Assembly (NCBI GenBank): GCA_016840035.1
Contig: JAEOTC010000122.1
Coordinates: 1-33,791 of the forward strand
Reading direction: 5' to 3'
From: Candidatus Hodarchaeota archaeon
GTDB lineage: Archaea > Asgardarchaeota > Heimdallarchaeia > Hodarchaeales > Hodarchaeaceae
DNA length: 33,791 nucleotides
Position numbers and translations under genes: made by a program. The notes beneath the pieces were generated by a model. It had not been told where the DNA came from, did no database searches, and was given only the letters and a program-made list of their open reading frames with translations. Shown one piece after another: positions 15,847 to 25,128 of the stretch. Positions within the stretch are counted from its first letter, which is position 1. Every line of letters begins with the position of its first letter.

Positions 15847-16029
15847 ATGTTTGAGACAATGATTCTTCAGATAATTATGGAGATTATAACGATTTTTATC
15901 TCAATACCCTTTGGACTGGTTACTCTCACGTTTGGAGCTATAATCTATGTTCCAACTGGAATAAAAATTGGAAAGTACTCAATATTCTATGGTCTATTTG
16001 TTCTAACTCTAAATGCTTATCTAATTTGA
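15847..16029 (+). CDS. Small hydrophobic protein (60 residues)
   Basis: This protein is almost entirely hydrophobic, with two membrane segments of about 20 residues separated by a Pro/Gly-Lys turn (YVPTGIKIGKYS, about residues 34-45). The frame is open upstream to 15802, but ATG 15847 lies 4 nt after the preceding gene's stop, the normal spacing for translational coupling, and avoids a long overlap. It is probably cotranscribed with the 182-residue membrane protein and may form a complex with it. No family could be assigned. Confidence 0.55.
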   Translation: MFETMILQIIMEIITIFISIPFGLVTLTFGAIIYVPTGIKIGKYSIFYGLFVLTLNAYLI

Positions 16030-16384
16030 GAGCTGTGGGGGAAAAAATAATTAATGTTTAGACTAATCCTGTTTATTAGACGACTAGAACACTTTAATGA
16101 ATCAAAAGTTGTTGTAATACGAGCTAGTTGAATCAGGGAGAAGAAAGGACTTAGAGAAAATTATATTTTTTCCTAAGAAACAATTCTTCCGGATTAAGCT
16201 CCCCCTCAAAGTTTCGAAATCTTGGATGAGTCGAATCCTCTATGAAACTACATAAATCATTTTCAATTTTGCATTAGTTGATTAATGCTTACATTCCGAG
16301 CGAATACCTCCAATAAAAAATTTCTAATTATTCCCTGAATATATAATTCTTACTCAGCTGATACTATGACTGGGAGAAAACACT
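16030..16384. promoter_or_regulatory. Intergenic region with the rpoA1 promoter
   Basis: No supported gene in 355 nt. ATATATAATT at 16339-16348 is a good TATA box, giving a predicted transcript start near 16367 and a leader of about 18 nt containing GGGAG before ATG 16385. A T6 run near 16165-16171 could end the upstream small-protein transcript. rpoH and rpoB, usual upstream neighbours of rpoA1 in archaea, are not here. Confidence 0.5.
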
Positions 16385-19072
16385 ATGTGGACACCAGAGC
16401 TTAAAAAAATTAGTCAAATCCAATTTGGTATTTTATCACCTGATGAAATTCGGAAAATGGCTGTTACTAAGATCATTACAGCTGATACATATAATGAAGA
16501 CGGTACCCCTATCGAAGGAGGGTTGATAGATCGCCGACTAGGTACAATTGAACCTGGACAGCGATGTAAAACTTGTGGTAATCAGGTGGGAGATTGTCCA
16601 GGTCATTTTGGTATGATTGAGCTAGCACGACCTGTTATCCATGTTGGTTATGCAAAATCGATTATATACAAGCTTCTTCGATCAAGTTGTCGTGCCTGTT
16701 CTCGAATAATCCTAGATTCAATAACAATTAAGAACTATCACAAACAGATGGATGCACTTGCAGAAAAGGAAGACATCAAATCAGTTTCTGAACTAATAAA
16801 GGAGATTATCAAAGAAGCCAAAAAGAAGGCAGAGTGTCCTCATTGTAGCCAACCTCAATATAAAATTAAATACGAGAAACCGACTAGTTTTTTTGAGGAG
16901 ACTCCTGAAGGATCTGTTAGAATTACACCATCAGAAATCCAGAAACGATTTGAGGGCATTCCTACATTGGATTTAAGGTTACTTGGTATAGATGCACACC
17001 ATTCCAGACCTGAATGGATGATAATTTCGGTGTTACCAGTTCCACCGGTTTCTGTACGTGCTTCAATTACGCTTGAATCTGGGGTTAGGAGCGAAGATGA
17101 CCTAACGCATAAATTAGTTGATATTATTCGGATTAACCAGCGTTTAAGAGAAAATATTGAGGCGGGTGCCCCTCAACTGATTGTTGAGGATTTATGGGAA
17201 TTACTTCAATACCATGTTACGACTTTCATGGATAATGAAGTCGCAGGTATTCCACCAGCTCGACATCGATCTGGAAGAGCTCTTCGTACGTTAACTCAAC
17301 GTCTGCGTGGAAAAGAAGGTCGTTTTCGTGGTAATTTATCAGGTAAAAGGGTAGATTTTTCAGCCCGTACCGTTGTATCCCCAGATCCCAATATTTCTAT
17401 TAATGAGGTAGGTGTTCCTGAACAAATTGCAAAGATCCTAACGGTTCCCGAACGAGTAACAGAGTGGAACATTGAAGAAATGAAAGAACTGGTTATGAAT
17501 GGTCCCAATCCTGATATTGATGAAAAAACTGGGGTTTCACGTACAGGTTCAAATTATATAATTAGACCTGATGGAAAACGGATTGACCTCAGATTTGTTG
17601 GTGATCTCAACAAAACAGCAGAGATGATCGATCAAGGGTTCATTGTAGAAAGACATCTTCGTGATGGAGATATGGTTCTTTTTAATAGGCAACCTTCTCT
17701 GCACAGAATGTCTATTATGGCTCACGAAGTTCGTGTGATGCCATTTAAGACCTTCAGGCTCCATCTATGTGTGTGCACTCCCTATAATGCCGACTTTGAT
17801 GGAGATGAAATGAATTTACACGTCCCACAGAGCGAAGAAGCAAGAGCCGAGACCAGAGTTCTTATGCGTGTACAAGAGCAAATTCTTTCTCCAAGGTATG
17901 GAGGTCCTATAATTGGTGCTCTGCATGATTATGTATCAGCTGCTTTTCTATTGACAAGAAAAAAGACACTCATCTCTAAAGAGGATGTATGGCAACTATT
18001 ACTGGCTGGAAATTATGATGCTGAATTACCAAAGCCAGCCATCGCATACCCTGAAGAATTATGGACAGGAAAACAAGTTTTCAGTTTACTTCTACCCCCT
18101 GATGTAAATGTTACAACAAAAGCTAGAACTTGTCGTAAACACGAGCAGTGTAAGTCTGAATTGTGTGAATTTGATAGTTATGTGTATATCCGTAATGGCT
18201 TATTACTTTCTGGAGTAATAGATCGTCGTGCGATCGGAGCAGATGAGTCTGAAAGTGTACTACACGTTGTAGTCAAAGATCATGGAAGTGATCGTGCACG
18301 AGAATTCTTGGATTCATTAACCCAGTTATTATTAGAGTTTTTATCTCATGAAGGATTCAGTCTTGGTTATTCAAATGTTAATCTCCCTGATGAAGGTAAG
18401 AAAAGAATTGATATGCTTATTGAAGAAAAAGAAAATGCTGCAAATGAAATGATTGAAGCATATCGTAGAGGGGAGTTGGAACCTCTTCCTGGAAAATCAC
18501 TTGAAGAAACTCTTGAAATGAGGATTATGAGTATTTTAGCAAAAGCAAGAGACAGTGCAGGGAGTGTTGCAAACGATTATATGGGTATTTCAAACTCTGC
18601 GGTAGTAATGGCTTCAACTGGAGCAAAAGGTACTCAACTAAACATAGCTCAAATGGCTGCATGTGTCGGTCAACAATCAATCAGAGGAGAGAGAATTTTA
18701 CGAGGATATAGAAAACGAGCACTCCCTCATTTTAAAAAGAATGATATAGGTCCTGTAGCAAGAGGATTCGTCCGTGCAAATTACCGTTCAGGATTAAATC
18801 CAACAGAATTTTTCTTTCATGCACAAGGTGGTCGTGAAGGATTAGTTGACACAGCTGTTAGAACCTCAACTAGCGGATATCTCCAAAGAAGATTGGTGAA
18901 TGCCCTGCAAGATTTACATGTAAACTATGATATTATCGTCCGAACCACTGAAGGGGATGTAGTTCAGATGAAATACGGTGAAGATGGTGTGGATCCAATG
19001 AAATCGTATCATGGCAGACCAGTAGATATCGATACAATCATTGAGGAAGAAATTTCATCAGAGGAGAATTAA
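16385..19072 (+). CDS. rpoA1: RNA polymerase subunit A' (Rpo1N)
   Basis: The 895-residue N-terminal two-thirds of the largest RNA polymerase subunit (beta'/Rpb1). It holds the clamp zinc site with C61, C64, C71 and H74 (CKTCGNQVGDCPGHFG), a second Cys cluster starting at C102/C105 with CPHC near 150, the RFRGNLSGKRVDFSARTV region, and the catalytic NADFDGD at 468-474, whose three Asp hold the active-site magnesium. The bridge-helix region and trigger-loop start lie near the C-terminus. The protein ends before the trigger loop is complete, the usual archaeal split, and continues in the next gene 12 nt downstream. The ATG is well placed after the TATA box. Confidence 0.98.
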   Translation: MWTPELKKISQIQFGILSPDEIRKMAVTKIITADTYNEDGTPIEGGLIDRRLGTIEPGQRCKTCGNQVGDCPGHFGMIELARPVIHVGYAKSIIYKLLRSSCRACSRIILDSITIKNYHKQMDALAEKEDIKSVSELIKEIIKEAKKKAECPHCSQPQYKIKYEKPTSFFEETPEGSVRITPSEIQKRFEGIPTLDLRLLGIDAHHSRPEWMIISVLPVPPVSVRASITLESGVRSEDDLTHKLVDIIRINQRLRENIEAGAPQLIVEDLWELLQYHVTTFMDNEVAGIPPARHRSGRALRTLTQRLRGKEGRFRGNLSGKRVDFSARTVVSPDPNISINEVGVPEQIAKILTVPERVTEWNIEEMKELVMNGPNPDIDEKTGVSRTGSNYIIRPDGKRIDLRFVGDLNKTAEMIDQGFIVERHLRDGDMVLFNRQPSLHRMSIMAHEVRVMPFKTFRLHLCVCTPYNADFDGDEMNLHVPQSEEARAETRVLMRVQEQILSPRYGGPIIGALHDYVSAAFLLTRKKTLISKEDVWQLLLAGNYDAELPKPAIAYPEELWTGKQVFSLLLPPDVNVTTKARTCRKHEQCKSELCEFDSYVYIRNGLLLSGVIDRRAIGADESESVLHVVVKDHGSDRAREFLDSLTQLLLEFLSHEGFSLGYSNVNLPDEGKKRIDMLIEEKENAANEMIEAYRRGELEPLPGKSLEETLEMRIMSILAKARDSAGSVANDYMGISNSAVVMASTGAKGTQLNIAQMAACVGQQSIRGERILRGYRKRALPHFKKNDIGPVARGFVRANYRSGLNPTEFFFHAQGGREGLVDTAVRTSTSGYLQRRLVNALQDLHVNYDIIVRTTEGDVVQMKYGEDGVDPMKSYHGRPVDIDTIIEEEISSEEN

Positions 19073-20278
<1,206 letters not shown>

Positions 20279-20280
20279 AT

Positions 20281-20583
20281 TTGAAACCAGACATTGAAAA
20301 AGCAATAAATATGGCAATGAGTACAGGAAAAGTTAGAATGGGATACAGTGATGTTTTAAAAAGTGTATTAAATGGGAAAGTAAAAGCTACGATTGTATCT
20401 AGCAATTTACCCCTAAATGTCGCAGAAGAATTAAAGAGAAATTGCGAACTCTCAAATATACCGATAATAAATTATGAAAAAAGTGGAAAAGAACTGGGAG
20501 CAGTATGTGGCCGACCACATAAGGTTTCAACAATTGCAATCTTAGATCCAGGAAATTCCAAAATTTTAGATTATATTGAATAG
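20281..20583 (+). CDS. rpl30e: Ribosomal protein eL30
   Basis: The 100-residue protein belongs to the eL30/L7Ae fold. It shows the helix-strand pattern with KVRMGYSDVLKSVLNGK, ATIVSSNLP, and a C-terminal GKELGAVCGRPHKVSTIAIL. It lies in the archaeal order rpoA2-eL30-nusA. The start is TTG at 20281, 2 nt after the rpoA2 stop, with GGAGG just upstream inside the end of rpoA2. Besides binding 23S rRNA, eL30 may take part in autoregulation in some organisms; no site for that is evident. Confidence 0.95.
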   Translation: MKPDIEKAINMAMSTGKVRMGYSDVLKSVLNGKVKATIVSSNLPLNVAEELKRNCELSNIPIINYEKSGKELGAVCGRPHKVSTIAILDPGNSKILDYIE

Positions 20584-20594
20584 GAAGTTCATCT

Positions 20595-21035
20595 TTGTCC
20601 AGTATTCGAATGTCTCAAGAAGAATTGAGCTTCATATCAACTCTAGAAGGATTAACAGGCGCTTTAGCTGTCGATTGTATTTGGGAAAAGGATGATAACA
20701 GAGTTATATTCATTGTTCGCAGAAATGACACAGGAAAAGTTATTGGGAGGGGAGGCACAACTATTCAGAGACTTCGAGAGCATTTCAAGAAAAATATCGA
20801 CGTTGTTGAATACTCAGAAAAAATCGAGAAATTTACATCAAATACGCTAGCCCCTGCTAAGACGAAAAATGTTGAAATTGTTGAAAAAGCAGGGAGGAAA
20901 ACAGTAATCGTTACAGTAATTCAACGAGAAAAAGGTAAAGCTATCGGAAAAAACGGTAGGAATATCCAACGATCAAGATTATTGTTAAAGAGACATTTTG
21001 GCGTTAATAACGTAATAATTCAGTGTCCTAATTGA
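20595..21035 (+). CDS. nusA: Archaeal NusA-like KH-domain protein
   Basis: The 146-residue protein consists of two KH domains and lacks the S1 and N-terminal parts of bacterial NusA, as is usual in archaea. The KH signature loops are GRGG at 51-54 and GKNG at 118-121. It is thought to bind RNA and act in transcription or its coupling to translation. It ends the rpoA1-rpoA2-eL30-nusA operon. TTG at 20595 is chosen because of its spacing to AGGAAG; ATG 20610 would shorten the protein by five residues. Confidence 0.92.
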   Translation: MSSIRMSQEELSFISTLEGLTGALAVDCIWEKDDNRVIFIVRRNDTGKVIGRGGTTIQRLREHFKKNIDVVEYSEKIEKFTSNTLAPAKTKNVEIVEKAGRKTVIVTVIQREKGKAIGKNGRNIQRSRLLLKRHFGVNNVIIQCPN

Positions 21036-21173
21036 TCTAACTTAGTATTAAAATTGCCAAACTGTTCAAAAACCTAACTAAAAAGAAAGTTACATACGTT
21101 CATTGCTATATCAAAATATTAATTAAAGAGAATACATTAAACGCATTAATCTACACACTTTAGGCGAAAAAAT

Positions 21174-21617
21174 ATGACTGGATTAAAATCACCAAGAGGC
21201 GAATTCGCAGCAAATAAGCTGGTCAGGAAACGGAAAAAGTTTAGGTGGAAGAGTACTACATACAAGAGAAAAGTACTTCGCTTGAAGGAAAAATATGACC
21301 CTCTGGAAGGTTCCCCACAAGCTCGTGGAATTGTGATTGAAAAAGTCGGAATTGAATCCAAGCAGCCGAATTCAGCCATTAGAAAATGCGTGAGAGTTCA
21401 ACTCATCAAGAATGGAAAACAGGTAACTGCTTTTGTGCCTGGAGACGGGGGTTTACTCTTCATTGATGAACATGATGAAGTTTCAATTGAAGGTATCGGT
21501 GGAGGAAAAGGTGGAGCAGTTGGCGATCTTCCTGGTGTACGATATAGAGTTGTACATGTTAATGGTGTAAGTCTAAAGGCAATGCTCTCTGGAAGAAAAG
21601 AAAAACCCATGCGTTAA
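21174..21617 (+). CDS. rps12: Ribosomal protein uS12
   Basis: The 147-residue decoding-centre protein. It carries [20 protein letters not shown] and the [18 protein letters not shown] segment, including the conserved decoding-site and beta-methylthiolation-type loop region (numbering not matched in detail). The N-terminal extension is of archaeal/eukaryotic type ([20 protein letters not shown]). It lies 138 nt after nusA, long enough for its own promoter. In many archaea uS7 and EF-2 follow; here a methyltransferase with its own promoter follows instead. Confidence 0.97.
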   Translation: MTGLKSPRGEFAANKLVRKRKKFRWKSTTYKRKVLRLKEKYDPLEGSPQARGIVIEKVGIESKQPNSAIRKCVRVQLIKNGKQVTAFVPGDGGLLFIDEHDEVSIEGIGGGKGGAVGDLPGVRYRVVHVNGVSLKAMLSGRKEKPMR

Positions 21618-21648
21618 TTTCTATCTTCAATTCTTATTTTTCTTCTTA
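21618..21648 (+). terminator. T-rich tract after uS12
   Basis: Immediately after the uS12 stop the plus strand has several T clusters (TTTCT, TTCTTATTTTTCTTCTT). Archaeal termination commonly occurs at such T-rich tracts. A fresh TATA box for the next gene lies about 35 nt further on. Confidence 0.4.
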
Positions 21649-21705
21649 CGAATTTGAGGGGGAGAAATATTTTTAGGGAATTTTTATACAAGCTTACGCA
21701 CAATA

Positions 21706-22392
21706 ATGTTCTCTATAAAGAATGCTCAATTTATTTTGCATTATCCATCAGCGATTGATTTTTCAAAGAGTGATTGGAAGCTATTTTATGATATAAAATT
21801 ACTTCTTGAGAAAATCAACATCTTTCATGATCCAAAAATTTACCTTGAACAATACTCTCTACCAAGTGACTTAATTTCTTATATCCTTATCTTAACAAAG
21901 AAAGATTTGTCTAATAAGAATGTTGTTGACTTAGGGTGTGGTACAGGCAGGTTCTCACTACCTATATCAAAATTTTTTTCTGATAGAGTCTTAGGGGTTG
22001 ATAATGACTTTTCTGTCCTTGAAAATTTACTTTGGAATATGAATAAACTCCAACTCCGAGTTGATTTGCTCCAATCATCAATTGAATTCGTAGAGAGTTC
22101 TAATTGGAGAAATATGTTCCAAACTACAATTATGAATCCCCCTTTTGGTACTCAGAGGAGAGGTATTGATCAAGTCTTTCTCAGAAAATCACTGATTTAT
22201 TCGGAAGTAGTTCTTTCAATACATAAATCAAGTAAACGATCGAGAAAATTATGGAAACAAATTGCTTCTTCATTTAATAAAAAGGCAGAGCTACTGACAA
22301 CCGTTGAGTTTTCCCTACCACGAACATTCAGTTTTCATACGCGTAACCAACATAAAGTCAAAGTAGATCTATTTCGATTCTTTAAGAATTGA
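21706..22392 (+). CDS. METTL5-like RNA N6-adenine methyltransferase
   Basis: A 228-residue class I SAM-dependent methyltransferase. It has LEQYSLPSD (47-55), the SAM motif VDLGCGTG (74-81), the acidic VDND (98-101), and NPPFGT (144-149), the catalytic NPPF type that targets exocyclic amino groups of adenine. The downstream SIHKSS and the C-terminal FHTRNQHKVKVDLFRF pattern match METTL5, the eukaryotic 18S rRNA m6A enzyme, and its archaeal homologues. rRNA adenine methylation is therefore the likely role, though the target is inferred. TTTTTATAC at 21681-21689 lies about 21 nt before the ATG, so the mRNA may be leaderless. T-rich sequence at about 22428-22437 follows the gene. Confidence 0.85.
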   Translation: MFSIKNAQFILHYPSAIDFSKSDWKLFYDIKLLLEKINIFHDPKIYLEQYSLPSDLISYILILTKKDLSNKNVVDLGCGTGRFSLPISKFFSDRVLGVDNDFSVLENLLWNMNKLQLRVDLLQSSIEFVESSNWRNMFQTTIMNPPFGTQRRGIDQVFLRKSLIYSEVVLSIHKSSKRSRKLWKQIASSFNKKAELLTTVEFSLPRTFSFHTRNQHKVKVDLFRFFKN

Positions 22393-22538
22393 TTTTAGCA
22401 ATTCTCTCACTATTTCATTCATTGCAGTTTTTGTTTTACCCGATATTGAAGGATTTCGAGATGTGAATGGCACAATTTTTCTGTGAAATTTGAAACAATC
22501 TCTAGCAGAATATTAAAATTATTCCCCATAATCTATAT

Positions 22539-23162
22539 TTGGGATTGGAATTGAGTAAAAAACAAGTAGAAAAATCAACTCAAAACCGAGTTGTACCAGG
22601 TGACAAAATTGCAGTAATAGAGGAGTTTCTACCAGATGAAACGTGCTTTGAGCAGGATGGGAGCATCTTATCGATGACAACAGGTGAAGTTTTACCTGAT
22701 CAGAAAAAGCATAAAATTACTGTAAAACCATTTAAACAGGTTTTACAACTGAGGAGAGGTGATGTCGGTGTTGGAAGGGTTGTTTATGTTAAAAAACAGA
22801 TCGCCTCTGTTGATATTCATAGGATTAATGAAACAAGCGTACCTCTACCAGTAAATAGCATATTACATGTATCTGAAGCATCAAAAAGGTTCGTAAGAAA
22901 TATGTATGAAGTTACCCGTCCTGGAGATTGGCTGAAATTTAAAGTTGTAAGGACCATGAAACCTGTATATATCAGTCTAATCGGTGAAGGCTTAGGAGTC
23001 GTAATTGCACAGTGTAACCATTGTGGGCATGATCTTAATTTTTACAGACGCAATACGTTAAAATGTCCGAATTGTAGTCTTGTTCAAAACCGAGTTACTG
23101 CAAAATCATTTGGGAAGCTCGTTACCTCATTTAAGAGGACTTCAAACAATGAAACCAGATGA
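22539..23162 (+). CDS. csl4: Exosome subunit Csl4
   Basis: A cap subunit of the archaeal RNA exosome, which binds RNA entering the Rrp41/Rrp42 ring. The 207-residue protein has an N-terminal beta domain (VVPGDKIAVIEEFLPD, about 18-33), a central S1 domain (about 72-147, RRGDVGVGRVVYV) and a C-terminal zinc ribbon with Cys at 159, 162, 176 and 179. Its 3' end overlaps Rio1 by 14 nt, so translation is coupled. Three in-frame TTG codons (22539, 22545, 22551) precede the conserved region. A TATA-like TATTAAAATT at 22511-22520 places transcription start close to them, so the exact start is uncertain by four residues. Confidence 0.92.
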   Translation: MGLELSKKQVEKSTQNRVVPGDKIAVIEEFLPDETCFEQDGSILSMTTGEVLPDQKKHKITVKPFKQVLQLRRGDVGVGRVVYVKKQIASVDIHRINETSVPLPVNSILHVSEASKRFVRNMYEVTRPGDWLKFKVVRTMKPVYISLIGEGLGVVIAQCNHCGHDLNFYRRNTLKCPNCSLVQNRVTAKSFGKLVTSFKRTSNNETR

Positions 23163-23973
23163 TAAGAGAATATGGGAAAAATTAACTGATGACAACGATC
23201 GTTGGCGTAAAAAAAGGAAAGGGAAAGAGGATTATCAAACAATTAATGCAGTAATTGATGGAAATACAACAAAAATATTATCAGGTCTTCAGACTAGGGG
23301 AATAATTGGCACTATTACTGGCACGATAGCATCAGGGAAAGAATCAGGAGTTTTTCTTGCTAAGCTTGGTTCAAAAGGAAAAGCAATATGTGATGATCTC
23401 TCTGTTGGATCACCAATCGTTATCAAAGTATTTAGAACAAGTACGTTAAATTTTAAAAAAATTCAACAATATATCTCAGGTGATATTAGGTTTAGAAAAT
23501 ACAGCAAGAAAACTAGAAATGTTGTCAAATTGTGGGTTGAAAAAGAATACAGAAATTTGCATCGAAGTAATTCAGCTGGAGTAAATGTGCCAAAACCCAT
23601 ACTAGTGAAAGGTAATGTTCTGTTGATGGAATTAATTGGAATTGAAGGTTTTCCATCTCCTCTCTTAAAAGTTGTCCCCCAGGAAGCCACTGAAAATACG
23701 ATGACCGCTATCTTAGCCCAAATTAAAATCTTATATCAAAAAGCGAGTCTTATCCATGCTGATCTATCCCCCTACAACATTTTGATAAAAAATTCTGTTC
23801 CGTATCTCATAGATATGAGCCAGAGTGTCACTACTTCTCATCCAAAAGCAAAAGAATTTTTGGAAAGAGATTTAAACAATATCTTGTTTTATTTCTCAAC
23901 AAAAGGAGTTAATTCACCTGCAACTGAGACAATATTTAATGATATAACAATGAATGAATTAAATTCTGATTAG
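23149..23973 (+). CDS. rio1: RIO-type kinase/ATPase Rio1
   Basis: The 274-residue protein is an atypical protein kinase/ATPase of small-subunit maturation. Its ATP loop is ASGKESGVF (61-69; Rio1 type STGKEA), the lysine is in VIKVFRTS (K93), the catalytic loop is HADLSPYN (203-210, D205 and N210), and the metal-binding motif is IDMSQSV (221-227, D222). The lack of an N-terminal winged helix separates it from Rio2. ATG 23149, preceded by AAGAGGA, gives the normal Rio1 length. The frame is open further upstream, but only within Csl4. It lies between Csl4 and Dim2, a block for rRNA processing. Confidence 0.95.
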   Translation: MKPDDKRIWEKLTDDNDRWRKKRKGKEDYQTINAVIDGNTTKILSGLQTRGIIGTITGTIASGKESGVFLAKLGSKGKAICDDLSVGSPIVIKVFRTSTLNFKKIQQYISGDIRFRKYSKKTRNVVKLWVEKEYRNLHRSNSAGVNVPKPILVKGNVLLMELIGIEGFPSPLLKVVPQEATENTMTAILAQIKILYQKASLIHADLSPYNILIKNSVPYLIDMSQSVTTSHPKAKEFLERDLNNILFYFSTKGVNSPATETIFNDITMNELNSD

Positions 23974-23984
23974 GAAATGAACTT

Positions 23985-24551
23985 ATGAGTATTTCTTGTA
24001 GAATAAAAATCCCAAAAAGTCGAATTGGAGTCTTAATTGGTAGAAATGGAGAAACAAAGGCAGAAATTCAATCACTTGCTGGTGTAAAAGTTCATATCGA
24101 TAGCGAGGATGGATCTATAGAGATTTCTTCCACTGATGAGACAGTTGATCCTACAGATGTATGGAAGGCACGAGATATAGTAAAAGCCATAGGAAGAGGA
24201 TTTAATGCCGATAAAGCTTTTTATCTAATTGATGATAGTATTTATTTAGAAACTATTCAGCTAGAAGGATCTAGAAATAATATTAAAAGACTCAAGGCTC
24301 GATTAATAGGTGAAAAAGGTAAAGCACGAAATATGATTGAGTCTGGAACTGATACCTATATTTCTATATTCGGCTCCCAGATATCTATTATCGGAGATAT
24401 TGACGAAATTCGTTCTGCAAGAGAAGCAATTGATATGTTAATAAGAGGTTCAAAGCATGGGACTGTTTACAGACTCTTAGAACAAAAACGCTTTAAATTA
24501 AGACAGGATCCTATGAAAATTTGGAAAGACCTCCCTCCGAAAGATGATTGA
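23985..24551 (+). CDS. Dim2/Pno1-like KH-domain ribosome assembly protein
   Basis: A 188-residue protein with two KH domains, matching archaeal Dim2/Pno1 (often annotated Krr1-like). GRNG at 19-22 and GEKG at 109-112 are the RNA-binding loops. The phrases AIGRGF and GSKHGTVYRLLE are typical of the family. Its eukaryotic counterpart binds the 3' end of pre-18S rRNA and works with Dim1 and Nob1. It starts 11 nt after Rio1, with AGGAAATGAACTT upstream as a ribosome-binding region, and closes the Csl4-Rio1-Dim2 operon. Confidence 0.92.
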   Translation: MSISCRIKIPKSRIGVLIGRNGETKAEIQSLAGVKVHIDSEDGSIEISSTDETVDPTDVWKARDIVKAIGRGFNADKAFYLIDDSIYLETIQLEGSRNNIKRLKARLIGEKGKARNMIESGTDTYISIFGSQISIIGDIDEIRSAREAIDMLIRGSKHGTVYRLLEQKRFKLRQDPMKIWKDLPPKDD

Positions 24552-24594
24552 AACCTTTTTAAAAAATCAACAAATTAACAGAAAATAGTCAATT

Positions 24595-24669
24595 GGGCCG
24601 ATAGCTCAGCTTGGTAGCAGCGCCTGGTTTGCATCCAGGAGGTCGTGGGTTCAAATCCCACTCGGTCCA
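24595..24669 (+). tRNA. tRNA-Ala (anticodon UGC)
   Basis: A complete 75-nt cloverleaf: acceptor GGGCCGA/TCGGTCC, D arm GCTC/CAGC region, anticodon arm CCTGG-TTTGCAT-CCAGG with anticodon TGC, and T arm GTGGG-TTCAAAT-CCCAC, discriminator A. The acceptor contains the G3-U70 wobble pair that marks alanine tRNAs. There is no intron and no encoded CCA. An A/T-rich CCTTTTTAAAAAA about 35 nt upstream could be its TATA box. Confidence 0.97.
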
Positions 24670-24811
24670 TGTAATTGCTCCAACTCACTTTTTATACAGA
24701 TAACTTTTTCCTGGATAATCCTGCATATTGATTTCATATCTAAATGACAGATGGGGGAACTTCCTGTTTTGTATTGGGATTTAATGCAGAGAAAGAGGAA
24801 AAATGAATTTA

Positions 24812-25024
24812 TTAAGAAAACAATGAGCCAAGTTCTCTTAATAACTCATCTGCATTCATCAGTAACCAATCTAAAACTCCAGTTACAATAGAAAAGATTA
24901 GCAAGAAACCGAATAAGCTCAAACCTATTAATATACCTTCCTCCACAAGAGGCGAGCCTCTCCTTTTAGATTGAATTCTTTTGAACTGTGAATGAGCCTT
25001 TCTTAACCTTTTATGCCTTTTCAT
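24812..25024 (-). CDS. Class III (Epd/Flp-like) pilin candidate
   Basis: A 70-residue protein with a strongly basic leader of 23 residues ending KRRG, then SPLVEEGILIGLSLFGFLL. Cutting after G23 would place Glu at position +5 of the mature protein, followed by a hydrophobic helix of about 22 residues. This is the layout of archaeal class III prepilins processed by EppA-type peptidase, and of bacterial Flp/Tad pilins. The usual Gln at +1 is Ser here. The mature protein would have only 47 residues, with a short amphipathic tail, the size of minor or Flp-like pilins. It is divergent from the GTPase operon across 104 nt, and it lies about 9 kb from the ATPase/platform gene set that could assemble it. 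Processing is predicted, not shown. Confidence 0.65.
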   Translation of the reverse strand: MKRHKRLRKAHSQFKRIQSKRRGSPLVEEGILIGLSLFGFLLIFSIVTGVLDWLLMNADELLRELGSLFS

Positions 25025-25128
25025 GATTCCATCACAATAATAAATATTTGGTTGCTTTTAATCTCCTAAATTTCTAGGTTTTTGGGACTTTAAAATGCAA
25101 AAAGATAACTATGAAGTTGGTGTAGTAC
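25025..25128. promoter_or_regulatory. Divergent promoter gap between pilin candidate and GTPase operon
   Basis: Only 104 nt separate the two starts. On the plus strand ACTTTAAAATG at about 25088-25096 could be the TATA element for the GTPase operon, with a leader of about 12 nt. On the minus strand AAATATTTATT (about 25038-25048) or GATTAAAAGC (about 25055-25064) could serve the pilin gene. The closeness makes joint regulation likely. Confidence 0.45.

Noticed and set aside
16054..16131. A 25-codon plus-strand frame after the 60-residue hydrophobic protein
   Set aside because: Short, no recognisable feature; may be chance, although it follows closely on the small-protein pair.
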